64,000 nucleotides of DNA from Niveibacterium sp. 24ML (GTDB taxonomy: Bacteria; Pseudomonadota; Gammaproteobacteria; Burkholderiales; Rhodocyclaceae). Position 1 is the stretch's first letter, and each line of letters opens with the position of its first letter. Under the pieces are notes generated by a model. It saw only the letters and a program-made list of their open reading frames with translations. It was not told where the DNA came from and made no database searches. Shown piece by piece: positions 36,282 to 43,852 of the stretch. The translations under genes were made by a program, and so were the position numbers. The DNA lies in the NCBI RefSeq assembly GCF_026586805.1, contig NZ_JAPFHA010000008.1, forward strand, positions 110,167 to 174,166, written 5' to 3'.

Positions 36282-36743
36282 TCAGTTGAGCACGAAGTCG
36301 GTTGATTCCTTCGAGTTCTGCGTGCAGTTCGCCAGCACCCACCCAAGGCCCCGCTCCAAGCTGTAGCGAAGCGGGGTGCCGTTCATCCGTGCAATGCCGA
36401 ACTTGCCCCAGAAGCTCAACGAAGCCCGCGTCTGCTCGATGGCAGACGCCAGTTCGACCTTGGTACAGCCCGCCGATACCCCGTGGTAAAGCGCAATCAG
36501 CATCGCAAGCACGCCCCAGCCCCGCCCGTTCTGGCCGGCAGCCGTCTTCGGGTAATCCACCAGTAAGGCCTTGCCTACCACCTGAACCATTTTCATGCTG
36601 AATACCGGCACGCTCGCTTCGCAGATCACCATCTTCTTGCCTTCCATCTCGACGGTGATGGTGTCGGTGAGTCGCAGCCGGCGGCCGCTGAACAGCTCTG
36701 TCCCCAGGTGATACACCTGGATCATCGGAATCGTGGTGGGCAT
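36282..36743 (-). CDS. Hypothetical protein, possibly GNAT-like
   Basis: 153 aa, starting MPTTIPMIQVYHLGTELFSG, with AAGGAAG upstream. I do not recognise it firmly. The stretch GRGWGVLAMLIALYHGVSAG, then CTKVELASAIEQTRASLSFW and GKFGI, has the rhythm of a GNAT acetyltransferase acetyl-CoA loop and C-terminal helix-strand. The Q/R-x-x-G-x-G/A motif is not exact, so this is weak inference. No signal peptide. It is convergent with the PEP-CTERM gene (15 nt between stops). Confidence 0.65.
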   Translation of the reverse strand: MPTTIPMIQVYHLGTELFSGRRLRLTDTITVEMEGKKMVICEASVPVFSMKMVQVVGKALLVDYPKTAAGQNGRGWGVLAMLIALYHGVSAGCTKVELASAIEQTRASLSFWGKFGIARMNGTPLRYSLERGLGWVLANCTQNSKESTDFVLN

Positions 36744-36991
36744 GGCAGGGCGTCTTCCTTACGAGCACATGCCCCAATATTCGCCGGCTGTGCGTGGCGC
36801 GCACCGCACCCGAAGTCACAGCAAAGCCGGTAATCCTTCACTTGCCATTCGCATGTCCGGCGGGCGCGCCTAGACTGATATCGGGCGCCGCTGATCGCCC
36901 CACCTATACCCCAGACACCCGGCGCAAGCATGTTCGACCGGCATTGCCACGAGCCCGCCCCTGCTGGTGTGATCGCACATGAGGAATGGAC

Positions 36992-37450
36992 ATGCGAAGC
37001 CTCACGGCCGGGCTGGTGTTCGGCGTGTTTGCGATGGCAACCGCTGCTGCCGGCGAGAGCCAGTGCTATGGATCGGTCGCCAACGGGCGCATCGAACACG
37101 CGGTGCGCCTGCGCGTATCGGGCGCCAATTCCAGCGCCTACAGTGCGCTGGGTGTCGCGACGGGCCGCACCTACGTGCATTCGCGCGTCGCCGCGGTGAT
37201 GGCCGATTCCTACGCCGCGCTCGACTTCGAAGCGATCGCTGAACACCTCTACGCCCTGCACCGCGCCGCAGCGGCCCACGGCATCGGCATCGCCAAGGTG
37301 ATCATCGATCCGCCCTTCCTGCCGCGCCTCTTCGCCACCCGCCGCGGCGCCTACCTCAAGCAGCATCTCAGTTTCATGAAGCGCAGCGCCTGGGTGCGGC
37401 ACGACGAGCACTACCACGTGGACTTCGCGCTGCCTTGCAAGGCTTTGTGA
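36992..37450 (+). CDS. Truncated MepA-like murein endopeptidase
   Basis: 152 aa with a signal peptide (MRSLTAGLVFGVFAMATAAA). The start at 36992 is favoured by GAGGA 6 nt upstream; ATG 36986 is also in frame. YSALGVATGRTYVHSRVAAV near the N-terminus and VRHDEHYHVDFALPC at the end match the two ends of penicillin-insensitive murein endopeptidase (M74)-like proteins. As I recall the family, it is about 240-270 aa and carries an HxxxxxxxD zinc segment (HKTHQNGLSVDF-type) between these blocks. Here SYAALDFEAIAEHLYAL joins directly, with that segment absent. An in-frame internal deletion that removed part of the zinc site is therefore likely, and activity doubtful. Confidence 0.65.
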   Translation: MRSLTAGLVFGVFAMATAAAGESQCYGSVANGRIEHAVRLRVSGANSSAYSALGVATGRTYVHSRVAAVMADSYAALDFEAIAEHLYALHRAAAAHGIGIAKVIIDPPFLPRLFATRRGAYLKQHLSFMKRSAWVRHDEHYHVDFALPCKAL

Positions 37451-37483
37451 AGCAAAGTCGTTCCGAAGCCGGCCTTGTGGCCT

Positions 37484-38425
37484 TCAGAGCGGGATTTTCT
37501 TGAGCGGACGGCGCTGGGTCATGTTGCGATAGCGGGTAAAGCCCTTCGCTACCTCATCCATCGTTCTGCTGTCCTCGATTTCTGGCCGGAAGGTAATGCG
37601 GGACGCGATGCCCTCAAGAGTAAAGAACCACAAGAGCCCCATCAGCGGATTGATGAATTGCTCGCTGTTCCCGGTCCGCGGTGTAGGGTGAAAGTCGCCG
37701 AATTCACCTTTCATTGCACTTGCGAGCGAATTGGTGACGATGCTCATGTGCGTCGGTTGCCGTGAATTCAGGTACGCAACGAGTTTCAGGTAGCTTTCAC
37801 CGTCGGGCATTTCTTTAGTTAGCGAGACTGCACCGAGGTAGGCGTCACTTTTGATCAGCGTGGCGATGTTCTCAAGGCAAGCGTGGTGATCAAGTTTGTG
37901 GAAGTGCTCCACACCGAAGCCAACAGCTACGAGGAAGCTCAGCGGCATTCTTTGCAATGAGGCGGCCACGATAGAGCATGCGTCTTCGATTATCGTACCG
38001 ACGCCTGACTCGTCTCCGAACATGAGACTGTCAGTGCCCCCGTCGACCATCACCAGCGTATCGATTGCGTGCGCTTGGATCAGCGCCGCGTACCCTTCCG
38101 CGAGCGGGCGGACACCAAGCTTGTTGGAGAACGCATACATCGCGGGAGTCTCGCCCTGATCCCGAATCCATTCGAGTATGTATTTCTCCGGAAAGTAGGG
38201 GACGTCGCCCGACTCTGCAGTCACCTCATACACACCAGGAATGATTGCCTGGCAATCGGTGAACGAGAGGGCAGTAAAGGAAAGGTTCGCAAGAACGACC
38301 TTCTTTCCAAGTCTGCGCAGATACGTGTAGAGCGGGATTCCGCTTGCGATGTCGAACCCGCCGCCGGCGCCGGCAAGCAGGATCGTGCGCGAATTGGCAA
38401 TGGCTTCGAAGAATGGGATTTGCAT
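37484..38425 (-). CDS. DUF1152 domain protein
   Basis: 313 aa. The N-terminal glycine-rich Rossmann-like motif RTILLAGAGGGFDIASGIPL, the acidic MVDGGTDSLMFGDESGVG loop and VAVGFGVEHFHKLDHH characterise DUF1152. No enzymatic function is established for it that I know of; the fold suggests nucleotide or NAD binding. The base composition is visibly lower in GC than all neighbours (roughly half G+C in sample lines against about two thirds elsewhere), suggesting horizontal acquisition. It stands alone between unrelated genes. No signal peptide. Confidence 0.8.
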   Translation of the reverse strand: MQIPFFEAIANSRTILLAGAGGGFDIASGIPLYTYLRRLGKKVVLANLSFTALSFTDCQAIIPGVYEVTAESGDVPYFPEKYILEWIRDQGETPAMYAFSNKLGVRPLAEGYAALIQAHAIDTLVMVDGGTDSLMFGDESGVGTIIEDACSIVAASLQRMPLSFLVAVGFGVEHFHKLDHHACLENIATLIKSDAYLGAVSLTKEMPDGESYLKLVAYLNSRQPTHMSIVTNSLASAMKGEFGDFHPTPRTGNSEQFINPLMGLLWFFTLEGIASRITFRPEIEDSRTMDEVAKGFTRYRNMTQRRPLKKIPL

Positions 38426-38753
38426 AGTGTGAGGTCGTTGGTGCGTATGGGCGGCGATGCTAGTTCAGCCCGTGCGGTTCGAGCACTACCATTCTTGCGC
38501 AGCGAGGAATACTTGGCGTTCCCGGGCATGGTCTTCGGCATCGACGATACAAACAGCCGTCCATCTGGCTCGCTCTGCCGCTGGGCTGGGGGCAGGCAAT
38601 CTCACCGTTACCTTGAGCGCTAGGTTCCTGACATGGCGCCCGGAAACGGACGTTCAGTTACCCGAACCACACGGTTCGGCACCGCCGGGCGCCCCCATGC
38701 TGCGCATCGCCAGATGAGTCGAATCCATCGCCCGCCGCTTCACCGCCCTGGGC

Positions 38754-39350
38754 TTGATCGCCGTGCTGGCCGCCTGCGGCGGTGGTGGCGGCGATGGCAG
38801 CACCTACTGGGGCGGCGTAGCGGCCGACAGCAACGGCGACTGGGCGCTGCTCGAAATCATCGGCTACACCGGCACACAGGGGATGCAGGATGGCATGCTG
38901 ATCACCCGGGTGCACAAGAACGGCCGCACCGTGATCAGCCAGAACAAGCAGGCCGAGCGCATCTACGCCGACCCGGCACTGCGCCTGCGCTACTTCATAG
39001 AGCAGAACTACTTCGGCAACTTTGGCCAACTCGAAGACGGCGTGGACAACACGCAGCCCAAGCCCGACACCCGCGAACTGTATTCCGACGACAGCCGCGT
39101 CATCGTCGGCCGTGCGGCGGGGCAGGGCTGGCAGCGGGTCGAACTGCGCGACAGTGTTGCTCTGCAAGCCGCAACGGTGCGCGAGTTGCAGGACTGGTCT
39201 GCGTGGCAGGGCGACATCACGCTGCGCCTCAATACCGGTGGGCTCCCACCGGGGCGACACGCGCTCTACCTGGTGGTGATCGACGGCGTGGACGCGCAAG
39301 GCTGGGATCGGGTGATCCACAGCGCGCCGATCAGCGTGCAGGTGGATTGA
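38754..39350 (+). CDS. Hypothetical lipoprotein, start probably damaged by a frameshift
   Basis: From TTG 38754 the product is 198 aa: MIAVLAACGGGGGDGSTYWG and onward, ending HSAPISVQVD. The lipobox (LAAC) and Gly spacer are clear, but this start leaves no charged n-region. An ATG at 38714 lies in another frame. Dropping one A of the AA at 38722-38723 would give M-S-R-S-I-A-R-R-F-T-A-L-G-L-I-A-V-L-A-A-C, a textbook lipoprotein signal. So the gene is either frameshifted, misread at one base, or begins at TTG with a poor signal. The body has no recognised domain (GHxALYLVVIDGVDAQGWDR-like beta-rich end). Confidence 0.6.
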   Translation: MIAVLAACGGGGGDGSTYWGGVAADSNGDWALLEIIGYTGTQGMQDGMLITRVHKNGRTVISQNKQAERIYADPALRLRYFIEQNYFGNFGQLEDGVDNTQPKPDTRELYSDDSRVIVGRAAGQGWQRVELRDSVALQAATVRELQDWSAWQGDITLRLNTGGLPPGRHALYLVVIDGVDAQGWDRVIHSAPISVQVD

Positions 39351-39468
39351 TCCAGACGGCCATGCCGGCGCGTGGGGCGTGCAAGCTGTAGCGTGATTCG
39401 ACTACCCTGAAGGCGCGGCGGCCGCATCCGGCGGCAACGCGCCACACGCCCGAGCGAAAGGCCACTTC

Positions 39469-41079
39469 GTGAAGCCCCTGAGCGGACTGGACGGCACCTT
39501 CCTGCATCTGGAAACGCCGGCAACACCGATGCATGTTGCCTCGCTGCATCTGTTCGAGCCGCCGCCCGGTGGCTGCGAACATTTTGCGCGGGCGGTGCGC
39601 GCGATGCTCGCGGCGCGCATCAAGGACACGCCGGTGCTGCGGCGCAAGCTCGCGCCGATGCCGCTGCAGTTTGCCAACCCGGTGTGGGTGGATGAGCCGG
39701 CGGTCGATCTGGATGCGCATGTGCGCCGCGTGACGCTGCCGCGGCCCGGTGGCCTGGCGCAGCTCGAAGCCTGCATCGGTGAGCTGCACGCGCAGTTGCT
39801 CGATCGCGAACGCCCGCTATGGGCGCTGTACTTGATCGAAGGCTTGGCCGACGGGCAGGCCGCTTTCTATGTGAAGGTCCACCACGCGGTGCTCGACGGC
39901 AATGCCGGCGTCGCGCTGGCGCATGCGCTGTTCGATACCGAAGCGCAGCCGCCCGAAGCGCTCGCCAGCAGCCCCGCGAGCCGGCGGCCCCGCGCGGCAC
40001 CCGGCGTGCTGGCGCTCACCGCCGCCGCCGTGAAGCATGACGCCGCGCAGTATGTGAAGCTGGTGCGCCACCTGCCGGATGTCGCGCGACTGCTTGCAGG
40101 GCTGGTGACGATACCGGACGCACCCGCCGCTGGCGCATCGCGGGGCGATTCGGCTTTGTGGCGCAACTTCGCCTTCGGGCCGAAGACCGCACTCAATGTG
40201 CAGATCACCGGCGAGCGCCGCTTTGCCGCCGTGAGCTTGCCGCTCGATGCGCTCAAAAGCATCGCCGCCGAACACGCGGCCAAGCTCAACGACGTGGTGC
40301 TCGCGCTGTGCAGCGGCGCACTGCGGCGCTACTTCGCACACCACGGTGGCATCCCGAAGAAATCGCTGATCGCGGCAATGCCGATTTCGCTGCGCGAAGC
40401 GGGCAACACCGAGTTCACCACCAAGGCGACGATGGCGGTGGTGAGCCTCGCAACGCAGATCGCCGATCCGGTGGCGCGGCTCGCGTCGATCCGCGATGCA
40501 TCCAGCGCGGTGAAGGCGGTGGCCAAGCGGGCCGAGTCGGTGCTGCCGACGGATTACCCCACCATCGGCGTGCCCTGGGTACTCGGCGGGCTCGCCTCGC
40601 TGTACGGCCGCAGCAAGCTGGCGAACCTGATTCCGCCGATCGCCAACCTCGTCATCTCCAACGTGCCCGGCCCGAAGGCCGCGCTCTACGCCTGCGGCGC
40701 ACGGATGCTTGCCTACTGGCCGATCTCGATTGTCGAGCACGGTCTGGGTTTGAACATCACCGTGATGAGCTACGCCGACACGCTGTGCTTTGGCATTACC
40801 AGCGCGCAGAACGCGATGCCGCATCCACGCCAGTTGGCCGATGCGCTGCTCAAGAGTTTTGAGGAACTCGCGCCGGTTGTGGCACCGGCTGTTGTGCCGG
40901 CCAAACCGCGCAAACCACGTGCCGTGAAGTCCACCGAGCCGATCGGCAAGCGGGCAAACACCCGCAAGCCCATATCGCCCCGCAAACCAGCCCCTGGCCT
41001 TGCCGCCGCCTCCTGCGACGAAGCGCCGCGCCGCGTGCGTCGCAAAGCCGCCACGCCGATTGAAGGCGAGCCCACATGA
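39469..41079 (+). CDS. Wax ester synthase/diacylglycerol acyltransferase (WS/DGAT)
   Basis: 536 aa. The family start MKPLSGLDGTFLHLETPATP follows a GTG codon with GAAAGG upstream. The catalytic HHxxxDG motif is VKVHHAVLDGNAG; NDVVLALCSGALRRYF and ANLVISNVPGPKAALYACG are the usual downstream blocks. It esterifies fatty acyl-CoA to alcohols or diacylglycerol, making storage lipids. A Lys/Arg/Pro-rich tail of about 65 residues (KPRKPRAVKSTEPIGKRANT onward) is longer than usual. The stop overlaps the next ATG by 4 nt. Confidence 0.92.
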   Translation: MKPLSGLDGTFLHLETPATPMHVASLHLFEPPPGGCEHFARAVRAMLAARIKDTPVLRRKLAPMPLQFANPVWVDEPAVDLDAHVRRVTLPRPGGLAQLEACIGELHAQLLDRERPLWALYLIEGLADGQAAFYVKVHHAVLDGNAGVALAHALFDTEAQPPEALASSPASRRPRAAPGVLALTAAAVKHDAAQYVKLVRHLPDVARLLAGLVTIPDAPAAGASRGDSALWRNFAFGPKTALNVQITGERRFAAVSLPLDALKSIAAEHAAKLNDVVLALCSGALRRYFAHHGGIPKKSLIAAMPISLREAGNTEFTTKATMAVVSLATQIADPVARLASIRDASSAVKAVAKRAESVLPTDYPTIGVPWVLGGLASLYGRSKLANLIPPIANLVISNVPGPKAALYACGARMLAYWPISIVEHGLGLNITVMSYADTLCFGITSAQNAMPHPRQLADALLKSFEELAPVVAPAVVPAKPRKPRAVKSTEPIGKRANTRKPISPRKPAPGLAAASCDEAPRRVRRKAATPIEGEPT

Positions 41080-41960
41080 GCCGCGTCAGCGCCAACGGCA
41101 TACAGCTCGAATACGAATCGCTCGGTGATCCGGCGGCGCCGGTGATCCTGCTGATCATGGGCCTCGGCATGCAGCTCGTAAGCTGGCCCGACCCGTTCTG
41201 CGAGGCGCTCGTCGCACGCGGCTTTCGCGTGATCCGATTCGACAATCGCGATAGCGGCTTGTCGACCCACATCGCCGCGCGCAAGCGGCCCGGCCTGCTG
41301 CGCACCATCGTCGGCAGCGCGCTCGGCCTGCCGCCACGGGTGCCCTACACCCTTGAGGACATGGCCGACGATAGTGTCGGCCTGCTCGATGCACTGGGCA
41401 TTGCGCAGGCCCACATCGTGGGTGCATCGATGGGCGGCATGATCGCGCAACTGCTCGCAGCGCGGCAGCCGCAGCGGGTACTCAGCCTCACCTCGATCAT
41501 GTCGTCGAGCGGTAATCCGCGCTACGCGCGCCCCAAGCTGCGGGCGCTGCGCGCGGTACTCGGCCGCCCCGCCGAACCGGGCAATCCCGAGAGTGGTGTG
41601 GAGCACCTGATCCACGTCTTCTCGGTGATCGGCAGCCCCGGCTTCCCTTCCGATCGCGACCGACTCAGGCAGCAGATCATTGCCGGCATCGGCCGTGCAT
41701 ACCACCCCGCCGGCACGACGAACCAGTTGCTGGCGGTGATCGCCAACGGCGACCGCCGCCGCGTGCTCAAGCAGATCAGCGCGCCGACGCTGGTGCTGCA
41801 CGGCGACGCCGATCCGCTCGTGCCGCTGGCCGCCGGGCGCGACACCGCGCGCCACATCCCCGGTGCACGGCTCCAGGTGGTTGCCGGCATGGGGCACGAC
41901 CTCGCGCCGGGCGTGCAGGTGATTCTGGTCGAGGCGATCGCGCGCCATTGCTCGGCTTGA
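41076..41960 (+). CDS. Alpha/beta hydrolase coupled to WS/DGAT
   Basis: 294 aa. Motifs: VILLIMGLGMQLVSWPDPFC (oxyanion region), RVIRFDNRDSGLST, nucleophile elbow GASMGGMIAQLLAARQPQRV, HGDADPLVPLAAG (acid) and VVAGMGHDLAPGV (His). No signal peptide. The ATGA overlap with the acyltransferase gene implies co-translation. A lipase or thioesterase role in neutral-lipid turnover is plausible from context only. Confidence 0.88.
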   Translation: MSRVSANGIQLEYESLGDPAAPVILLIMGLGMQLVSWPDPFCEALVARGFRVIRFDNRDSGLSTHIAARKRPGLLRTIVGSALGLPPRVPYTLEDMADDSVGLLDALGIAQAHIVGASMGGMIAQLLAARQPQRVLSLTSIMSSSGNPRYARPKLRALRAVLGRPAEPGNPESGVEHLIHVFSVIGSPGFPSDRDRLRQQIIAGIGRAYHPAGTTNQLLAVIANGDRRRVLKQISAPTLVLHGDADPLVPLAAGRDTARHIPGARLQVVAGMGHDLAPGVQVILVEAIARHCSA

Positions 41961-42034
41961 CCCGCTGCGCCAGCGTGCTTGGGGATGCGTGCCTAAACTC
42001 ACGGCGCAAGGTCGCGCATACGCCAAGAGCTCTC

Positions 42035-42181
42035 ATGGAATGGGCTCAGCACGGTGTGTACTCGCTGCATTGGCAGGGCGACATCCTTGTTACACGGCTG
42101 GTCGGCGCCTGGCAGACGAAAACGCGCAGTTCATCTGATGCCGATCATCGTCAGGCTCGATGTGATGCTCGCCGAACGTAA
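42035..42181 (+). pseudogene. Possible 5' remnant of a gene
   Basis: MEWAQHGVYSLHWQGDILVT then RLVGAWQ looks like the start of a real small protein (aromatic/hydrophobic strands, G-x-W), but the frame then becomes low-quality Arg/Ser-rich sequence and stops at 42181, inside the XRE gene. It may be the stump of a gene whose 3' part was lost. No family is firmly assigned. Confidence 0.35.
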
Positions 42182-42371
42182 GGTGCGTTCGAAGGCGCTG
42201 GCAGAGTTCGTCGGCATCACCGAAGCGAATCTCTCCTTGCTCAAGCAAGGCAAGATCAAGGGCGTTCGCTTCGACACCCTTGAGAAGATCTGCGAGTACC
42301 TGCAGTGCCAACCGGGCGATCTGCTGCGTTACGCGCCAGACCCTGCTGACGACGCGCTGCCTCCTGACTGA
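42138..42371 (+). CDS. Small XRE-family (YozG-like) transcriptional regulator
   Basis: 77 aa: MPIIVRLDVMLAERKVRSKA, ELAE-like LAEFVGITEANLSLLKQGK, FDTLEKICEYLQCQPGDLL. This is the short YozG-type Cro/C1 helix-turn-helix, with the recognition helix in TEANLSLLKQG. Such proteins often act with a neighbouring membrane protein, but none is present here. The in-frame upstream region has no better start. It is preceded by the apparent gene remnant at 42035 and is convergent with the SGNH lipoprotein gene, 8 nt away. Confidence 0.9.
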   Translation: MPIIVRLDVMLAERKVRSKALAEFVGITEANLSLLKQGKIKGVRFDTLEKICEYLQCQPGDLLRYAPDPADDALPPD

Positions 42372-42379
42372 GGGGAGCC

Positions 42380-43231
42380 TCAGCGCGCGTTGAGCCGCTC
42401 CAGCGTGGCGCGAGTCGCCGCCAGCCAGGCGTCGGCAAGCTTGGCATTGCCGGCGCCTTCGGGCGCCATGTGCACGCCGTCGTTATCCAGATCAGCACTG
42501 GAGATCGCGCCGTTGGTGGGCACGAAGTGCAGCCGTGGGTCGAGCGCCATGCGCGTCGCAAGGCCCGGCTGCACGATGGCGTTGATGTGGTTGATGCGCG
42601 CGTTGAGCGCGCTCTCGCGCAGTGGTGGCGTTGAGCCGACGAACAGCTCTGCTTCAGGGGCGAGGGCGCGGACGCGATCGACCAGGCTGAGCAGGTTGGC
42701 GGCGATGTCTTCATCGCTGCCGGGGTTGAAGACATCGTTGGTGCCGGCCAGCAGCAGGATTACATCGGGCTTTGCAGCAGCGAGCCAGCTTGCCACGCTG
42801 CCGGCATTCGGATCGTTGCGCCGGCCGTCGCGCAGGTCATAGGAAGTCCAGCCGCCATGGCCCTCGTGCGCTTTGTCCGGTAGCCCTTCGGAGGTGTTGC
42901 TGAGGCTGCCGACGAAGTCCACCGGCAGGTTTGCGGCGATGAAGCGGCGGTAGAGCTCGAAGCGGAAGCCGCCGTATGGCGCGGGCCAGCCTTCGGTGAG
43001 CGAGTCGCCCAGCGCCATGACGCGCACACCGGTATTGAGCCAGGCGGGCGCTTCAAGCCGCATCGGCGCAGCCCCCGATTCGGCCGAGCCGCTTGAATCG
43101 ACGCTACCGCCGCAGGCCATCAGGCTGATCATGGGGATTACGCATCCCAGCCGGGCCAACCTTGCAATACGCGCGGCGAGGGGTGAGCGAGCGAGGCGGC
43201 GACGCATGGGTGTCGATGTGTCTTCTGGCAT
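42380..43231 (-). CDS. SGNH-hydrolase lipoprotein
   Basis: 283 aa. A basic n-region (RRRLARSPLAARIARLARLG), hydrophobic core and lipobox SLMAC suggest a lipoprotein. SGNH blocks: block I VMALGDSLTEGW, block II GGWTSYDLRDG, block III LLLAGTNDVFNPG, block V NDGVHM-like DLDNDGVHMAPEG. It should act as an esterase or acyl/acetyl-esterase at the envelope. Start at 43231 or 43207 (MRRRLARS); the latter gives a more typical signal. Confidence 0.87.
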   Translation of the reverse strand: MPEDTSTPMRRRLARSPLAARIARLARLGCVIPMISLMACGGSVDSSGSAESGAAPMRLEAPAWLNTGVRVMALGDSLTEGWPAPYGGFRFELYRRFIAANLPVDFVGSLSNTSEGLPDKAHEGHGGWTSYDLRDGRRNDPNAGSVASWLAAAKPDVILLLAGTNDVFNPGSDEDIAANLLSLVDRVRALAPEAELFVGSTPPLRESALNARINHINAIVQPGLATRMALDPRLHFVPTNGAISSADLDNDGVHMAPEGAGNAKLADAWLAATRATLERLNAR

Positions 43232-43341
43232 TGCAGGCGACCTGGAAACTGGGTGGGTGACCCTCTATACACCAGGCGGCGATATGTCGTGCGCATCCAG
43301 CGCAAGTCCGCGGTGATTCGCCTGCCCTTCAAGGCGTGTGC

Positions 43342-43731
43342 CTACACCATCAGGCGGCGGATCGATCCGCACACGGAAACGAGCTGCGCCTCGTCCATCC
43401 GCTGGATGATTTTGCGGATCACCGAGCCGATCACCTGCTGCGCGCCAGCGAGGCCGAGGTTGGCCGACTGCTGCACGATGAAGCCAGCCTTTGATTCCTT
43501 CAGCGGCTGCATGAAGAAGTAATCCATGCCGCTGTTCATCAGCTCGATCACCACATCGCACAGATCCGCCACATGGTCGGTAGGATCTTCGGCTTCTTCG
43601 AGCAACACCAGCACTGCGAGCGTTTTGTGCCGCAGCGCTTCGGAGTGATAGAAGCGCATGAAGGGCTGCTCCGGCGCAGAGGCGGACATGGCGGATTTGC
43701 GTCTGGGTGAGCTGGGCATGCGCTTGATCAT
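43342..43731 (-). CDS. Hypothetical protein, helical
   Basis: 129 aa from ATG 43731. Residues 18 onward (APEQPFMRFYHSEALRHKTL, AVLVLLEEAEDPTDHVADLC, DVVIELMNSGMDYFFMQPLK, IRKIIQRMDEAQLVSVCGSI) predict an all-helical soluble protein. I do not recognise a named family. In-frame codons upstream of 43731 look non-coding; a start at 43689 (MSASAPEQ) is also possible. It is separate from its neighbours by about 100 nt on each side. Confidence 0.65.
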   Translation of the reverse strand: MIKRMPSSPRRKSAMSASAPEQPFMRFYHSEALRHKTLAVLVLLEEAEDPTDHVADLCDVVIELMNSGMDYFFMQPLKESKAGFIVQQSANLGLAGAQQVIGSVIRKIIQRMDEAQLVSVCGSIRRLMV

Positions 43732-43852
43732 ACGCCCCGGCTTTGTACTGCATGTCGGATTCTTCCGCGTAGCGGTTGCCTGAGGCGGCACCGGATAAAC
43801 GCGAACCGATCGGGTGGTCGCGCACATGCTTTGTCGTCGCGCCGGTATCGGT

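Noticed and set aside
37484..38425. Calling the DUF1152 gene a defence gene because of its low GC content and Rossmann-like motif.
   Set aside because: There is no partner defence gene and no family evidence; composition alone supports only possible transfer.
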